Assembly: GCA_029168955.1 (NCBI GenBank)
Contig: JAPDOI010001811.1
Coordinates: forward strand, 1-64,000
DNA from: Aplectana chamaeleonis
Taxonomy: Eukaryota; Nematoda; Chromadorea; Rhabditida; Cosmocercidae
Length of the DNA stretch: 64,000 nucleotides
Reading direction: 5' to 3'
A model generated the notes under the pieces. It was not told the DNA's origin, made no database searches, and was given only the letters and a program-made list of their open reading frames with translations. Each line of letters begins with the position of its first letter. Positions within the stretch are counted from its first letter, which is position 1. A program made the position numbers and the translations under genes. Below are positions 38,405-49,317 of the stretch, in pieces.

Positions 38405-41400
38405 GAGAAAAGGCCAGGAAAAAAGTCGGCCACGAATACTGTGACCTGCTTCAGAATGATGGCGGCAAATGACGAGAAAATACAGGCCCGGGACAATCTC
38501 CGTCCGCGAACTTCGACCAGTTCAAATTCAAAATTTTTGAGGAGCCGCAACTCAGACAAATGCGAGGTTGTTGACGATTCTATCCAAGTCGACAACACAG
38601 TTCTTGCCAAAAGCGCATACGTTTCGATATCTTGGATCCAACGCTTTGCGATGATGGGACGCTGACGGCTGAAGTCGACGCACGCATCCAATGCTGCTTG
38701 GGTGAAGTGGCGCACCGCGATGGAGTGCTCTGTGATAAAAAGGTTTGCGACAGGCTCCAAGTCAAAGATTTATCGTTCGGTTATGAGGCCCGTCGCACTT
38801 TCATATCAGGCACAGAGTGTTATCCAGTGACCAAGGAAGCCAGAACGATGGCTCCAGGAAAAAGCGAAGATGCTCAGGTGGTCAGTGGTGGATTGACTCG
38901 ATTGGATCGAGTTCGGAATGAAGATGTGCGTGAAAGATTCGGTGTCGCGCCCATTTCCTGGACAAACTTCGCGAAAATCGCCTAAGATGGTAATGGGCGT
39001 TCTGCGAGCTGGAGAACACTCGATAGCGAAAGCGGCTAATGCAGCTCCAAGTGACGGGCCAGCGACCAAAGAGGATGACCTGAGCAGAGATGGCTGGATG
39101 TCTTGCACAACGACATGAAAAATTGCAGAGCCTCCATCCTGACAAACTTGCGAATAACAAGGTCAAATGGCGACAACGTTCGATAAAAGCGTTTAACCCT
39201 GCTACATTGCGGGACAAACGCTGAAGAAAGAAGAAGAAGAAGAAGAAGAAGAAAGAAAGAAAGAAGAAGAAGAAAGAAGAAAGAAGAAAGAAGAAGAAAG
39301 AAGAAGAAGAAGAAAGAAAGAAGAAGAAGAAGAAGAAAGAAAGCGAGAGAAAAGGCCAGGAAAAAAGTCGGCCACGAATACTGTGACCTGCTTCAGAATG
39401 ATGGCGGCAAATGACGAAAGAGAAATACAGGCCCGGGACAAGCTCGTCCGCGAACTTCGACCAGTTCAAATTCAAAATTTTTGAGGAGCCGCAACTCAGA
39501 CAAATGCAGGAGTTGTGACGATTCTATCCAAGTCGACAAAACACAGTCTTGCCAAAAGCGCATACGTTTCGATATCTTGGATCAACGCTTTGCGATGATG
39601 GGACGCTGAGCGGCTGAAGTCGACGCACGCATCAATGCTGCTTGGGTGAAGTGGCGCACCGCGAGTGGAGTGCTCTGTGATAAAAAGGTTTGCGACAGGC
39701 TCAAGTCAAAGATTTATCGTTCGGTTCATGAGGCCCGTCGCACTGTATGGCACAGATGTGTTATCCAGTGACCAAGGAGAAGCAGAACGATGGCTCAGGA
39801 AAAAACGAAGAATGCTCAGGTGGAGTGGTGGATTGACTCGATTGGATCCCGGAAGGTTCAGGAATGAAGATGTGCGTGAAAGATTCGGTGTCGCGCGCCC
39901 ATTTCGGACAAACTTCGCGAAAATCGCCTAAGATGGTATGGGCATCGTTCTGCGAGCTGGAGAACACTCGATAGCGAAAGCGGCTATGCAGCTCCAAGTG
40001 ACGGGCCAGCGACCAAGAGGATGACCCTGAGCAGAGATGGCTGGATGTCTTGCACAACGACATGAAAATTGCAGGCCTCCATCCTGACAACGCGAATAAC
40101 AAAGGTCGAAATGGCGACAACGTTCGATAAAAAGCGGACCCTGCTACATTTCGGGACAAACGCTGAAAGAAAGAAAGAAAGAAAGAAGAAAGAAGAAGAA
40201 GAAGAAGAAGAAGAAGAAGAAGAAGAGAAAAGAAGAAAGAAGAAGAAAGAAGAAAGAAGCGAAGAAGAGAAGAAGAAGAGAAAAAGAAGAAGAAGAAGAA
40301 GCGAGAAAAGGCCAGGAAAAAGTCGGCCACGAATACTGTGACCTGCTTCAGTAATGATGGCGGCAAATGACGAGAAAATACAGGCCAGGACAACTCGTCA
40401 CGCGAACTTCGACCAGTTCAAATTCAAAATTTTTTGAGGAGCCGCAACTCAGACAAATGCGAGTTGTGACGATTCTATCCAAGTCGACAACACAGTCTTG
40501 CCAAAAGCGCATACGTTTTTCGATATCTTGGATCAACGCTTTGCGATGATGGCGGACAGCTGACGGCTGAAGTCGACGCACGCATCAATGCTGCTTGGGT
40601 GAAGTGGCGCACCGCAGAGTGGAGTGCTCTGTGATCAAGGTTTGCGACAGGTCTCCAAGTCAAAGATTTATCAGTTCGGTTATGAGGCCCGTCGCACTGT
40701 ATGGCACAGAGTGTTATCCAGTGACCAAGGAAGCAGAACGATGGCGTCGGGGAAAAAAACGAAAAGATGCTCAGGTGGAGTGGTGGATTGACTCGATTGG
40801 ATCGAGTTCCGGAATGAAAGATGTGCGTAGAAAGATTCGGTGTCGCGCCCATTTCGGACAAACTTCGCGAAAATCGCCTAAGATGAGTATGGGCACGTTC
40901 TGCGAGCTGGAGAACACTCGATAGCGAAAGCGGCTATGCAGCTCAAGTGACGGGCCCAGCGACCAAGAGGATGACCCTGGAGCGAGAGATGGTAGCTGGA
41001 TGTCTTGGCACAACGATACACCATAGAAAATTGCGAGGCCTCCATCCTGACAACGCGAATGACAAGGTCAAATGGCGACAATCGTTCGATACAAGCGGAC
41101 CCTGCTACATTGCGGGACAAACACTGAAGAAGAAGAAGAAGAAGAAGAAGAAGAAGAAAGAAGCAAGAAGAAGAAAGAAGCGAGAAAAGGCCGGGAAAAG
41201 GAAGTCGGCCACGAATACGCTGTGACCTGCTTCAGAGATGATGGCGGCAAATGACGAGAAAATACATGGGCCCAGACAAACTCTGTCCGCGAACTTCGAC
41301 CAGTTCAAATTCAAAATTTTGAGGAGCCGCAACTCAAGACAAATGCGAGTTGTGACGATTCTATCCAAGTCGACAACACAGTCTTGCCAAAGCGCATACG

Positions 41401-44260
41401 TTTCGATATCTTGGATCAACGCTTTGCGATGATGGGACGCTGACGGCTGAAGTCGACGCGCACGCATCAATGCTGCTTGGGTGAAGTGGCGCACCGCGAA
41501 ATGGAGTGCTCTGTGATAAAAAGGTTTGCGACAGGCTCAAGTCAAAGATTTATCGTTCGGTTATGAGGCCCGCGTCGCACTGTATGGCACAGATGTGTTA
41601 TCCAGTGACCAAGGAAGCAGAACGATGAAACTCCGGAAAAAACGAAGAAGATGCTCAGGTGGAGTGGTGGATTGACTCGATTGGATCGAGTTCGGAATGA
41701 AAGATGTGCGTGAAAGATTCGGTGTCGCGCCCATTTCGGACAAACTTCGCGAAAATCGCCTAAGATGGTATGGGCACGTTCTGCAGAGCTGGAGAACACT
41801 CGATAGCTTGAAAGCGGCTATGCAGCTCCAAGTGACGGGCCAGCGACCCAAGAGGATGACCTGAGCAGAGATGGCTGGATGTCTTGCACAACGACATGAA
41901 AATTCGCAGGCCTCCATCCTGACAAGCGCGAATGACAAGGTCAAAATGGCGACAAGCGTTCGATAAAAGCGGACCCTGCTACATTTCGGGACAAACGCTG
42001 AAGAAGAAGAAGAAGAAGAAGAAAGAAGAAGAAGAAGAAAGAAGAAGAAGAAGAAGAAGAAGAAGAAGAAGAAAGAAGAAGAAGAAGAAGAAAGAAGAAA
42101 GAAGAAGAAGAAGAAGAAGAGAAAGAGAAGAAGAAGAAAGAAAGAAAGAAGAAGAAGAAAGAAGAAAGAAGAAGAAGAAGCGAGAAAAAGGCCAGGAAAA
42201 AGTCGGCCACGAATACTGGGTGACCTGCTTCAGAATGAGTGGCGGCAAATGACGAGAAAATACAGGCCCGGGACAGCTCGTCCGCGAACTTCGACCAGTT
42301 CAAATTCAAAATTTTTGAGGAGCCACGCAACTCAGACAAATGCGAGTTGTGACGATTCTATCCCAAGTCGACAACACAGTCTTGCCAAAAGCGCATACGT
42401 TTCGATATCTTGGATCAACGCTTTGCGATGATGGGACGCTGACGGCTGGAAGTCGACGCACGTATCAATGCTGCTTGGGTGAAGCTTTGGCGCACCGCGA
42501 GTGGATTGCTCTGTGATAAAAGGTTTGCGACAGAGGCTCAAGTCAAAGATTTATCGTTCCGGTTATGAGGCCCGGTCGCACTGTATGGCACAGAGTGTTA
42601 TTCAGTGACCAAGGAAGCAGAACGATGGCTCGGGAAAAAACGAAGATGCTCAGGTGGAGTGGTGGATTGACTCGATTGGATTGAGTTCCGGAATGAAGAT
42701 GTGCGTGAAAGATTCGGTGTCGCGCCCATTTCGAGGACAAACTTCGCGAAAATCGCCTAAGATGGTATGGGCACGTTCTGCGAGCTGGAGAACACTCGAT
42801 AGCGAAAGCGGCTATGCAGCTCCAAGTGACGGGCCAGCGACCAAGAAAGGATGAACCTGAGCAGAGATGGCTGGATGTCTTGTACAACGACATGAGAAAA
42901 TTGCAGGCCTCCATCCTGACAACTTTGCGAAAGACAAGGTCAAATGGCGACAACGTTCGATACAAGCGGACCCTGCTACATTGCAGGACAAACGCTGAAG
43001 AAGAAGAAGAAGAAGAAGAAGAAGAAGAAGAAGAAGAAGAAGAAGAAGAAGAAGAAGAAGAAGCGAGAAAAGGCCGGGGAAAAAGTCGGCCACGAATACT
43101 GTGACCTGCTTCAGGAATGATGGCGGCAAATGACGAGAAAAATACAGGGCCCGGGACAACTCGTCCGCGAATCTTCACGACCAGTTCAAATTCAAAGATT
43201 TTTGAGGAGCCGCAACCTGCAGACAAATGCGAGTTGTGACGATTCTATCCAAGTCGACAACACAGTCTTGCCAAAGCGCATACGTTTCCGATATCTTGGA
43301 TCAACGCTTTGCGATGATGGGACGCTGACGGCTGAAGTCGACGCACGCATCAATGCTGCTTGGGTGAAGTGGCGCACCGCGAAGGTGATGGAGTGCTCTG
43401 TGATAAAAAGGCTTTCGCGACAGGCTCCAAGTCAAAGATATTATCGTTCGGTTATGAGGCCCGTCGCACTGTATGGCACAGAGTGTTATCCAGTGCGACC
43501 AAGGAAGCAGAACGATGGCTCGGAAAAAAACGAAGATGCCTCAGTGTGGAGTGGTGGATTGACTCGATTCGGATCTTGAGTTTCAGGAATGAAAGATGTG
43601 CGTGAAAGATTCGGTGTCGCGCCCATTTCGGACAAACTTCGCGAAAATCGCCTAAGATGGTATGGGCACGTTCTGCGAGCTGGAGAACACTCGATATAGC
43701 GAAAGCGGCTATACGGCAGCTCCAAGTGACGGGCCCAGCGACCAAGAGGATGACCTGAGCAGAGATGGCTGGATGTCTTGCACAACGACATAGAAAATTG
43801 CAGGCCTCCATCCTGACAACGCAGATGACAAGAGTCAAAATGGCACGACAACGTTCGATACAAAAGCGGACCCTTCTACATTTCCGGGACAAACGCTGAA
43901 AGAAAGAAAAGAAAGAAAGAAAGAAGAAGAAGAAGAAGAAGAGAAAGAAGAAAGAAGAAGAAAAGAAGAAGAAGAAGAGAAGAAGAAAGAAGAAAGAAAG
44001 AAGAAAGAAGAAAGAAAGAAGAAGAAGAAGAAGAAGAAAGAAGAAGAAGAAAGAAGAAGAAGAAGAAGAAGAAGAAGAAGAAGAAAGAAGAAAGAAGAAG
44101 AAGCGAGAAAAGGCCAGGAAAAAAGTCGGCCACGAATACTGTGACCTGGCTTCCAGAATGATGGCGGCAAATGACGAGAAAAATACAGGCCCGGGACAAT
44201 CCTCGTCCGCGAACTTCGACCAGTTTCAAATTCAAAATTTTGCGAGGAGCCGCAACTCAG

Positions 44261-45131
44261 ACAAATGCGAGTTGTGACGATTCTGCTATCCAGAGTCGAC
44301 AAACACAGTCTTGCCAAAAGCGCATACGTTTCGATATCTTGGATCAACGCTTTGCGATGATGGGACGCTGACGGCTGAAGTCGACGCACGCATCAATGCT
44401 GCTTGGGTGAAGTGGCGCACCGCGAGATGGAGTGCTCTGTGATAAAAGGTTTGCGACAGGCTCAAGTCAAAGATTTATCGTTCGGTAATGAGGCCCGTCG
44501 CACTGTATGGCACAGAGTGTTATCCAGTGACCAAGGAAGCAGAACGATGGCTCGGAAAAAACGAAGATGCTCAGGTGGAGTGGTGGATTGACTCGATTGG
44601 ATCGAGTTCGGAATGAAGATGTGCGTGAAAGATTCGGTGTCGCGCCCATTTCGGACAAACTTCGCGAAAATCGCCTAAGATGGTATGGGCACGTTCTGCG
44701 AGCTGGAGAACACTCGATAGCGAAAGCGGCTATGCAGCTCCAAGTGACGGGCCAGCGACCAAGAGGATGACCTGAGCAGAGATGGCTGGATGTCTTGCAC
44801 AACGACATGAAAATTGCAGGCCTCCATCCTGACAACGCGAATGACAAGGTCAAATGGCGACAACGTTCGATACAAGCGGACCCTGCTACATTTCGGGACA
44901 AACGCTGAAGAAGAAGAAGAAGAAGAAGAAGAAGAAGAAGAAGAAGAAGAAGAAGAAGAAGAAGAAGAAGAAGAAGAAGAAGCGAGAAAAGGCCAGGAAA
45001 AAGTCGGCCACGAATACTGTGACCTGCTTCAGAATGATGGCGGCAAATGACGAGAAAATACAGGCCCGGGACAACTCGTCCGCGAACTTCGACCAGTTCA
45101 AATTCAAAATTTTTGAGGAGCCGCAACTCAG
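44261..45131 (+). pseudogene. Representative clean unit: dead RTE C-terminal fragment
   Basis: This 871-bp unit is one of the last four, which are nearly identical and free of obvious noise. The C-terminal coding part is broken in the same ways as its neighbours: one A too few in the GATAAAAGG stretch shifts the frame, a second shift lies before [14 protein letters not shown], and RPRG is followed by TGA at 44,768-44,770 where the family has an arginine codon (CGA to TGA, a CpG transition). After the stop the sequence still reads [20 protein letters not shown], and the frame ends with RDKR and TGA at 44,906-44,908. The shared lesions show that the founding element was already dead. Confidence 0.88.
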
Positions 45132-47852
45132 ACAAATGCGAGTTGTGACGATTCTATCCAAGTCGACAACACAGTCTTGCCAAAAGCGCATACGTTTCGA
45201 TATTTTGGATCAACGCTTTGCGATGATGGGACGCTGACGGCTGAAGTCGACGCACGCATCAATGCTGCTTGGGTGAAGTGGCGCACCGCGAGTGGAGTGC
45301 TCTGTGATAAAAGGTTTGCGACAGGCTCAAGTCAAAGATTTATCGTTCGGTTATGAGGCCCGTCGCACTGTATGGCACAGAGTGTTATCCAGTGACCAAG
45401 GAAGCAGAACGATGGCTCGGAAAAAACGAAGATGCTCAGGGGGAGTGGTGGATTGACTCGATTGGATCGGGGTCGGAATGAAAGATGTGCGTGAAAGATT
45501 CGGTGTCGCGCCCATTTCGGACAAACTTCGCGAAAATCGCCTAAGATGGTATGGGCACGTTCTGCGAGCTGGAGAACACTCGATAGCGAAAGCGGCTATG
45601 CAGCTCAAGTGACGGGCCAGCGACCAAGAGGATGACCTGAGCAGAGATGGCTGGATGTCTTGCACAACGACATGAAAATTGCAGGCCTCCATCCTGACAA
45701 CGCGAATGACAAGGTCAAATGGCGACAACGTTCGATACAAGCGGACCCTTCTACATTTCGGGACAAACGCTGAAGAAGAAGAAGAAGAAGAAGAAGAAGA
45801 AGAAGAAGAAGAAGAAGAAGAAGAAGAAGAAGAAGAAGAAGAAGAAGAAGAAGAAGAAGAAGAAGAAGAAGAAGAAGAAGCGAGAAAAAGGCCAGGAAAA
45901 AGTTGGCCACGAATACTGTGACCTGCTTCAGAATGATGGCGGCAAATGACGAGAAAATACAGACCCGGGACAACTCGTCCGCGAACTTCGACCAGTTCAA
46001 ATTCAAAATTTTTGAGGAGCCGCAACTCAGACAAATGCGAGTTGTGACGATTCTATCCAAGTCGACAACACAGTCTTGCCAAAAGCGCATACGTTTCGAT
46101 ATCTTGGATCAACGCTTTGCGATGATGGGACGCTGACGGCTGAAGTCGACGCACGCATCAATGCTGCTTGGGTGAAGTGGCGCACCGCGAATAGGTGCTC
46201 TGTGATAAAAGGTTTGCGACAGGCTCAAGTCAAAGATTTATGGTTCGGTTATGAGGCCCGTCGCCCTGTATGGCACAGAGTGTTATCCAGTGACCAAGGA
46301 AGCAGAACGATGGCTCGGAAAAAAACGAAGATGCTCAGGTGGAGTGGTGGATTGACTCGATTGGATCGAGTTCGGAATGAAGATGTGCGTGAAAGATTCG
46401 GTGTCGCGCCCATTTCGGACAAACTTCGCGAAAATCGTCTAAGATGGTATGGGCACGTTCTGCGAGCTGGAGAACACTCGATAGCGAAAGCGGCTATACG
46501 GCTCAAGTGACGGGCCAGCGACCAAGAGAATGACCTGAGCAGAAATGGCTGGATGTCTTGCACAACGACATGAAAATTGCAGGCCTCCATCCTGACAACG
46601 CGAATGACAAGGTCAAATGGCGACAACGTTCGATAAAAGCGGACCCTGCTACATTTCGGGACAAACGCTGAAGAAGAAGAAGAAGAAGAAGAAGAAGAAG
46701 AAGAAGAAGAAGAAGAAGAAGAAGAAGAAGAAGAAGAAGAAGATGACGAAGAAGAAGAAGAAGCGAGAAAAGGCCAGGAAAAAGTCGGCCACGAATACTG
46801 TGACCTGCTTCAGAATGATGGGGGCAAATGACGAGAAAATACAGGCTCGGGACAACCCGGCCGCGAACTTCGACCAGTTCAAATTCAAAATTTTTGAGGA
46901 GCCGCAACTCAGACAAATGCGAGTTGTGACGATTCTATCCAAGTCGACAACACAGTCTTGCCAAAAGCGCATACGTTTCGATATCTTGGATCAACGCTTT
47001 GCGATGATGGGACATGACGGCTGAAGTCGACGCACGCATCAATGCTGCTTGGGTGAAGTGGCGCACCGCGAAATGGAGTGCTCTGTGATAAAAGGTTTGC
47101 GACAGGCTCAAGTCAAAGATTTATCGTTCGGTTATGAGGCCCGTCGCACTGTATGGCACAGAGTGTTATCCAGTGACCAAGGAAGCAGAACGATGGCTCC
47201 GGAAAAAACGAAGATGCTCAGGTGGAGTGGTGGATTGACTCGATTGGATCGAGTTCGGAATGAAGATGTGCGTGAAAGATTCGGTGTCGCGCCCATTTCG
47301 GACAAACTTCGCGAAAATCGTCTAAGATGGTATGGGCACGTTCTGCGAGCTGGAGAACACTCGATAGCGAAAGCGGCTGTGCAGCTCAAGTGACGGGCCA
47401 GCGACCAAGAGGATGACCTGAGCAGGAGATGGCTGGATGTCTTGCACAACGACATGAAAATTGCAGGCCTCCATCCTGACAACGCGAATAACAAAGGTCA
47501 AATGGCGACAACGTTCGATAAAAGCGGACCCTGCTACATTGCGGGACAAACGCTGAAGAAGAAGAAGAAGAAGAAGAAGAAGAAGAAGAAGAAGAAGAAG
47601 AAGAAGAAGAAGAAGAAGAAGAAGAAGAAAGAAAGAAGAAGAAAGAAGAAGAAGAAGAAGAAGAAGAAGAAGAAGAAGAAAGAAGAAGAAGAAGAAGAAG
47701 AAAGCGAGAAAAGGCCAGGAAAAAGTCGGCCACGAATACTGTGACCTGCTTCAGAATGATGGCGGCAAATGACGAGAAAATACAGGCCCAGGACAACTCG
47801 TCCGCGAACTTCGACCAGTTCAAATTCAAAATTTTGAGGAGCCGCAACTCAG

Positions 47853-48025
47853 TTCCTCGTGGGTTCTGAGCGATTCCCAAGACATCCTTGTGATCAGCGC
47901 GAAATTTTCTCCAAGAAAAGCAGAAAAACGAAAATTTGATTCTAAGGCCGGACTGTGCCTTTAAGTCCCTCTCATAGTTTGCCGGCCGACGTCGGCCGAC
48001 TCATTACCGAATTTGACAAGTCAAG
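47853..48025. other. Short spacer after the array
   Basis: Unique-looking sequence between the array end and the foldback element. It contains a small duplication GGCCGACGTCGGCCGAC near 47,982-47,998. No gene. Confidence 0.6.
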
Positions 48026-48464
48026 ATAGATTCTGTAAAGGGGTCTCCCAAGCAAAAAGTGGTTTGGTTCGCGTTAAAAACGTTTCAACAAAGGAACAAT
48101 AGGAAAGTGGATTGAGGAGAGTGTACAAAAATGAACAATATTCTCTAAAAACTCTTTTCTTTGTCGAAACTTCTAAACAGCGGGAAACAAACCGTTGCGG
48201 TTCTGTATGAGGAAGCGATATATACATATTTTATCGGCACTCACATAATCAAAGTCCTCTATGGAGCCAAAGCGCGTTCTCATAGAGAACCGCAACGGTT
48301 TGTTTCCGCTGTTTAGAAGTTTCGACAAAGAAAAGAGATTTTAGAGAATATTGTTCATTTTGTACACTCTCCTCATTCCACTCTATTGTTCCCTTTTTGT
48401 TGAAACGTTTTTAACGCGAACCAAACCACTTTTTGCTTGGGAGACCCCTTTTTACAGAATCTTA
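48026..48464. mobile_element. Foldback/MITE element, about 440 bp, 185-bp arms
   Basis: The left arm starts TAGATTCTGTAAAGGGGTC and its reverse complement closes the right arm (ACCCCTTTTTACAGAATCT). Near-identical inverted arms cover about 185 bp each, around an AT-rich loop at about 48,217-48,275 containing ATCGGCACTCACATAATC. The long arms and lack of coding capacity fit a foldback-type MITE. The right arm and loop recur alone at 59,628-59,880, proving dispersal. No clear target-site duplication is visible in the flanks. Confidence 0.85.
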
Positions 48465-48512
48465 GGCCCCGGTGATAGTTGGTCGCTCAGACGTAACCAG
48501 CCCGGTCGATAA
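48464..48512 (+). repeat. Dispersed module copy 2 (pair with 23,426-23,476)
   Basis: AGGCCCCGGTGATAGTTGG followed after a spacer by CCAGCCCGGTCGATA, in the same order and spacing as at 23,426. Here it directly abuts the foldback element's right end, so the foldback may have inserted at the edge of an older element. Confidence 0.6.
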
Positions 48513-48940
48513 TCATGAAAGCCTGCTGGCCTACAGCCGGATGCAGAATCTGCCTACAGTTCTTCGCTTTCAAATGAAACCACATAACTCAAAACCTGCA
48601 CAGTCAGAAACTACCTTCCATTCCATCTGGGCACTTTCACATCACTGGAATGAAGCGGTTTTCCATACTCATTATTTCGTTTCCTCCGCCCCATTCCTTC
48701 ACAGAACAGTCGCTTCGATTCCATGAATTTGATATGAAAAAGCTCTGCTGAGCTGCGAATGGATATAGCTCAAACAATTTGTTTTTGAATTCAGATGCTG
48801 AGAAGTAAGTACCACTCATTGCAGAAAAAAAAACAGTCGGCTGGTGAAGAAGAATGAGGGAACACTCAAAATGGGGTTGTGTGAATAGCCTAAGCGCGTT
48901 ACGAAACTGAAAAGCAGCCTGGCGACATGACCTATGATCT
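48513..48940. other. Unassigned spacer
   Basis: No recognisable gene. Near 48,715-48,740 a weak copy of the hairpin-arm sequence seen at 49,045-49,070 (GCTTCGMTTCCAYGAAT) can be recognised, hinting at older members of the same inverted repeat. Confidence 0.45.
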
Positions 48941-49092
48941 AGTTCCGCAATCGCGTTCAGTCAGCAAAGTCTCATTATCATAATCGTAGAAGCGTAGCGG
49001 TTGTTTTGAGAATGATTCTAGTTGATTTTTTCAAAAACAACCGCTTCGCTTCCACGAATGTGATTATGAGGACTGAACGCGATTGCGGAACT
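48941..49092. repeat. 150-bp hairpin with 22-bp perfect outer stem
   Basis: AGTTCCGCAATCGCGTTCAG (then TC) at 48,941-48,962 is exactly complementary to the stretch ending at 49,092 (GAACGCGATTGCGGAACT). The pairing continues inward with mismatches through AAGCGTAGCGGTTGTTTT against AAAACAACCGCTTCGCTT. The loop is about 20 bp. This is probably a small foldback element or MITE. A 345-codon open frame that starts inside the right arm at 49,006 and runs into Sat42-B is judged spurious. Confidence 0.8.
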
Positions 49093-49317
49093 GAACTAAA
49101 CATAATATCTCAAGCTTTCTGCACGCTATGCTTGTCATCAGCACACTTTAAAAAAAGCTTTGCAAGGTGTTCTCGGACTCCTTCGCAAATTCCGATGCAT
49201 CCAGCACACTATCTCAGACGACTAGCGCAAAGCTCAAGACTCTTGCTCATTCTGTTGGGTAACCTGCACAATTTTCTGGATGACCAGCAACGGGTCCCGA
49301 GCACCTTCCCACTCACC
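49093..49317. other. Spacer left of Sat42-B
   Basis: Unique-looking sequence between the hairpin and the first satellite units. It is open in the frame that enters the satellite, but no domain or start context supports a gene. Confidence 0.5.

Larger units (their letters stand above)
26195..47852 (+). repeat. 23-unit tandem array of RTE 3' end + (GAA)n + flank
   Basis: Units start at about 26,195, 27,119, 28,055, 29,064, 30,020, 30,951, 31,927, 32,922, 33,929, 34,824, 35,744, 36,668, 37,619, 38,556, 39,500, 40,453, 41,339, 42,336, 43,223, 44,261, 45,132, 46,031 and 46,913. Each begins at ACAAATGCGAG and holds, in order: the retrotransposon C-terminal region (FRYLGSTLCDDGTLTAEVDA, then [33 protein letters not shown] and AGLHPDNAN); its natural end RDKR-stop, where the stop TGA abuts the tail; a (GAA)n run of about 55-200 bp; and about 150 bp from GCGAGAAAAGGCC to GAGGAGCCGCAACTCAG. 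Length varies mostly with the GAA run and with indels. Open frames of Glu, Lys, Arg, Ser, Leu or Phe runs are microsatellite artefacts. The array ends abruptly at 47,852, where GCAACTCAG meets unrelated DNA. Confidence 0.95.

Noticed and set aside
47982..47998. GGCCGACGTCGGCCGAC near the array end as a Sat42-B relative
   Set aside because: It shares only GACGTC with Sat42-B, has no 42-bp spacing, and is short enough to be chance.
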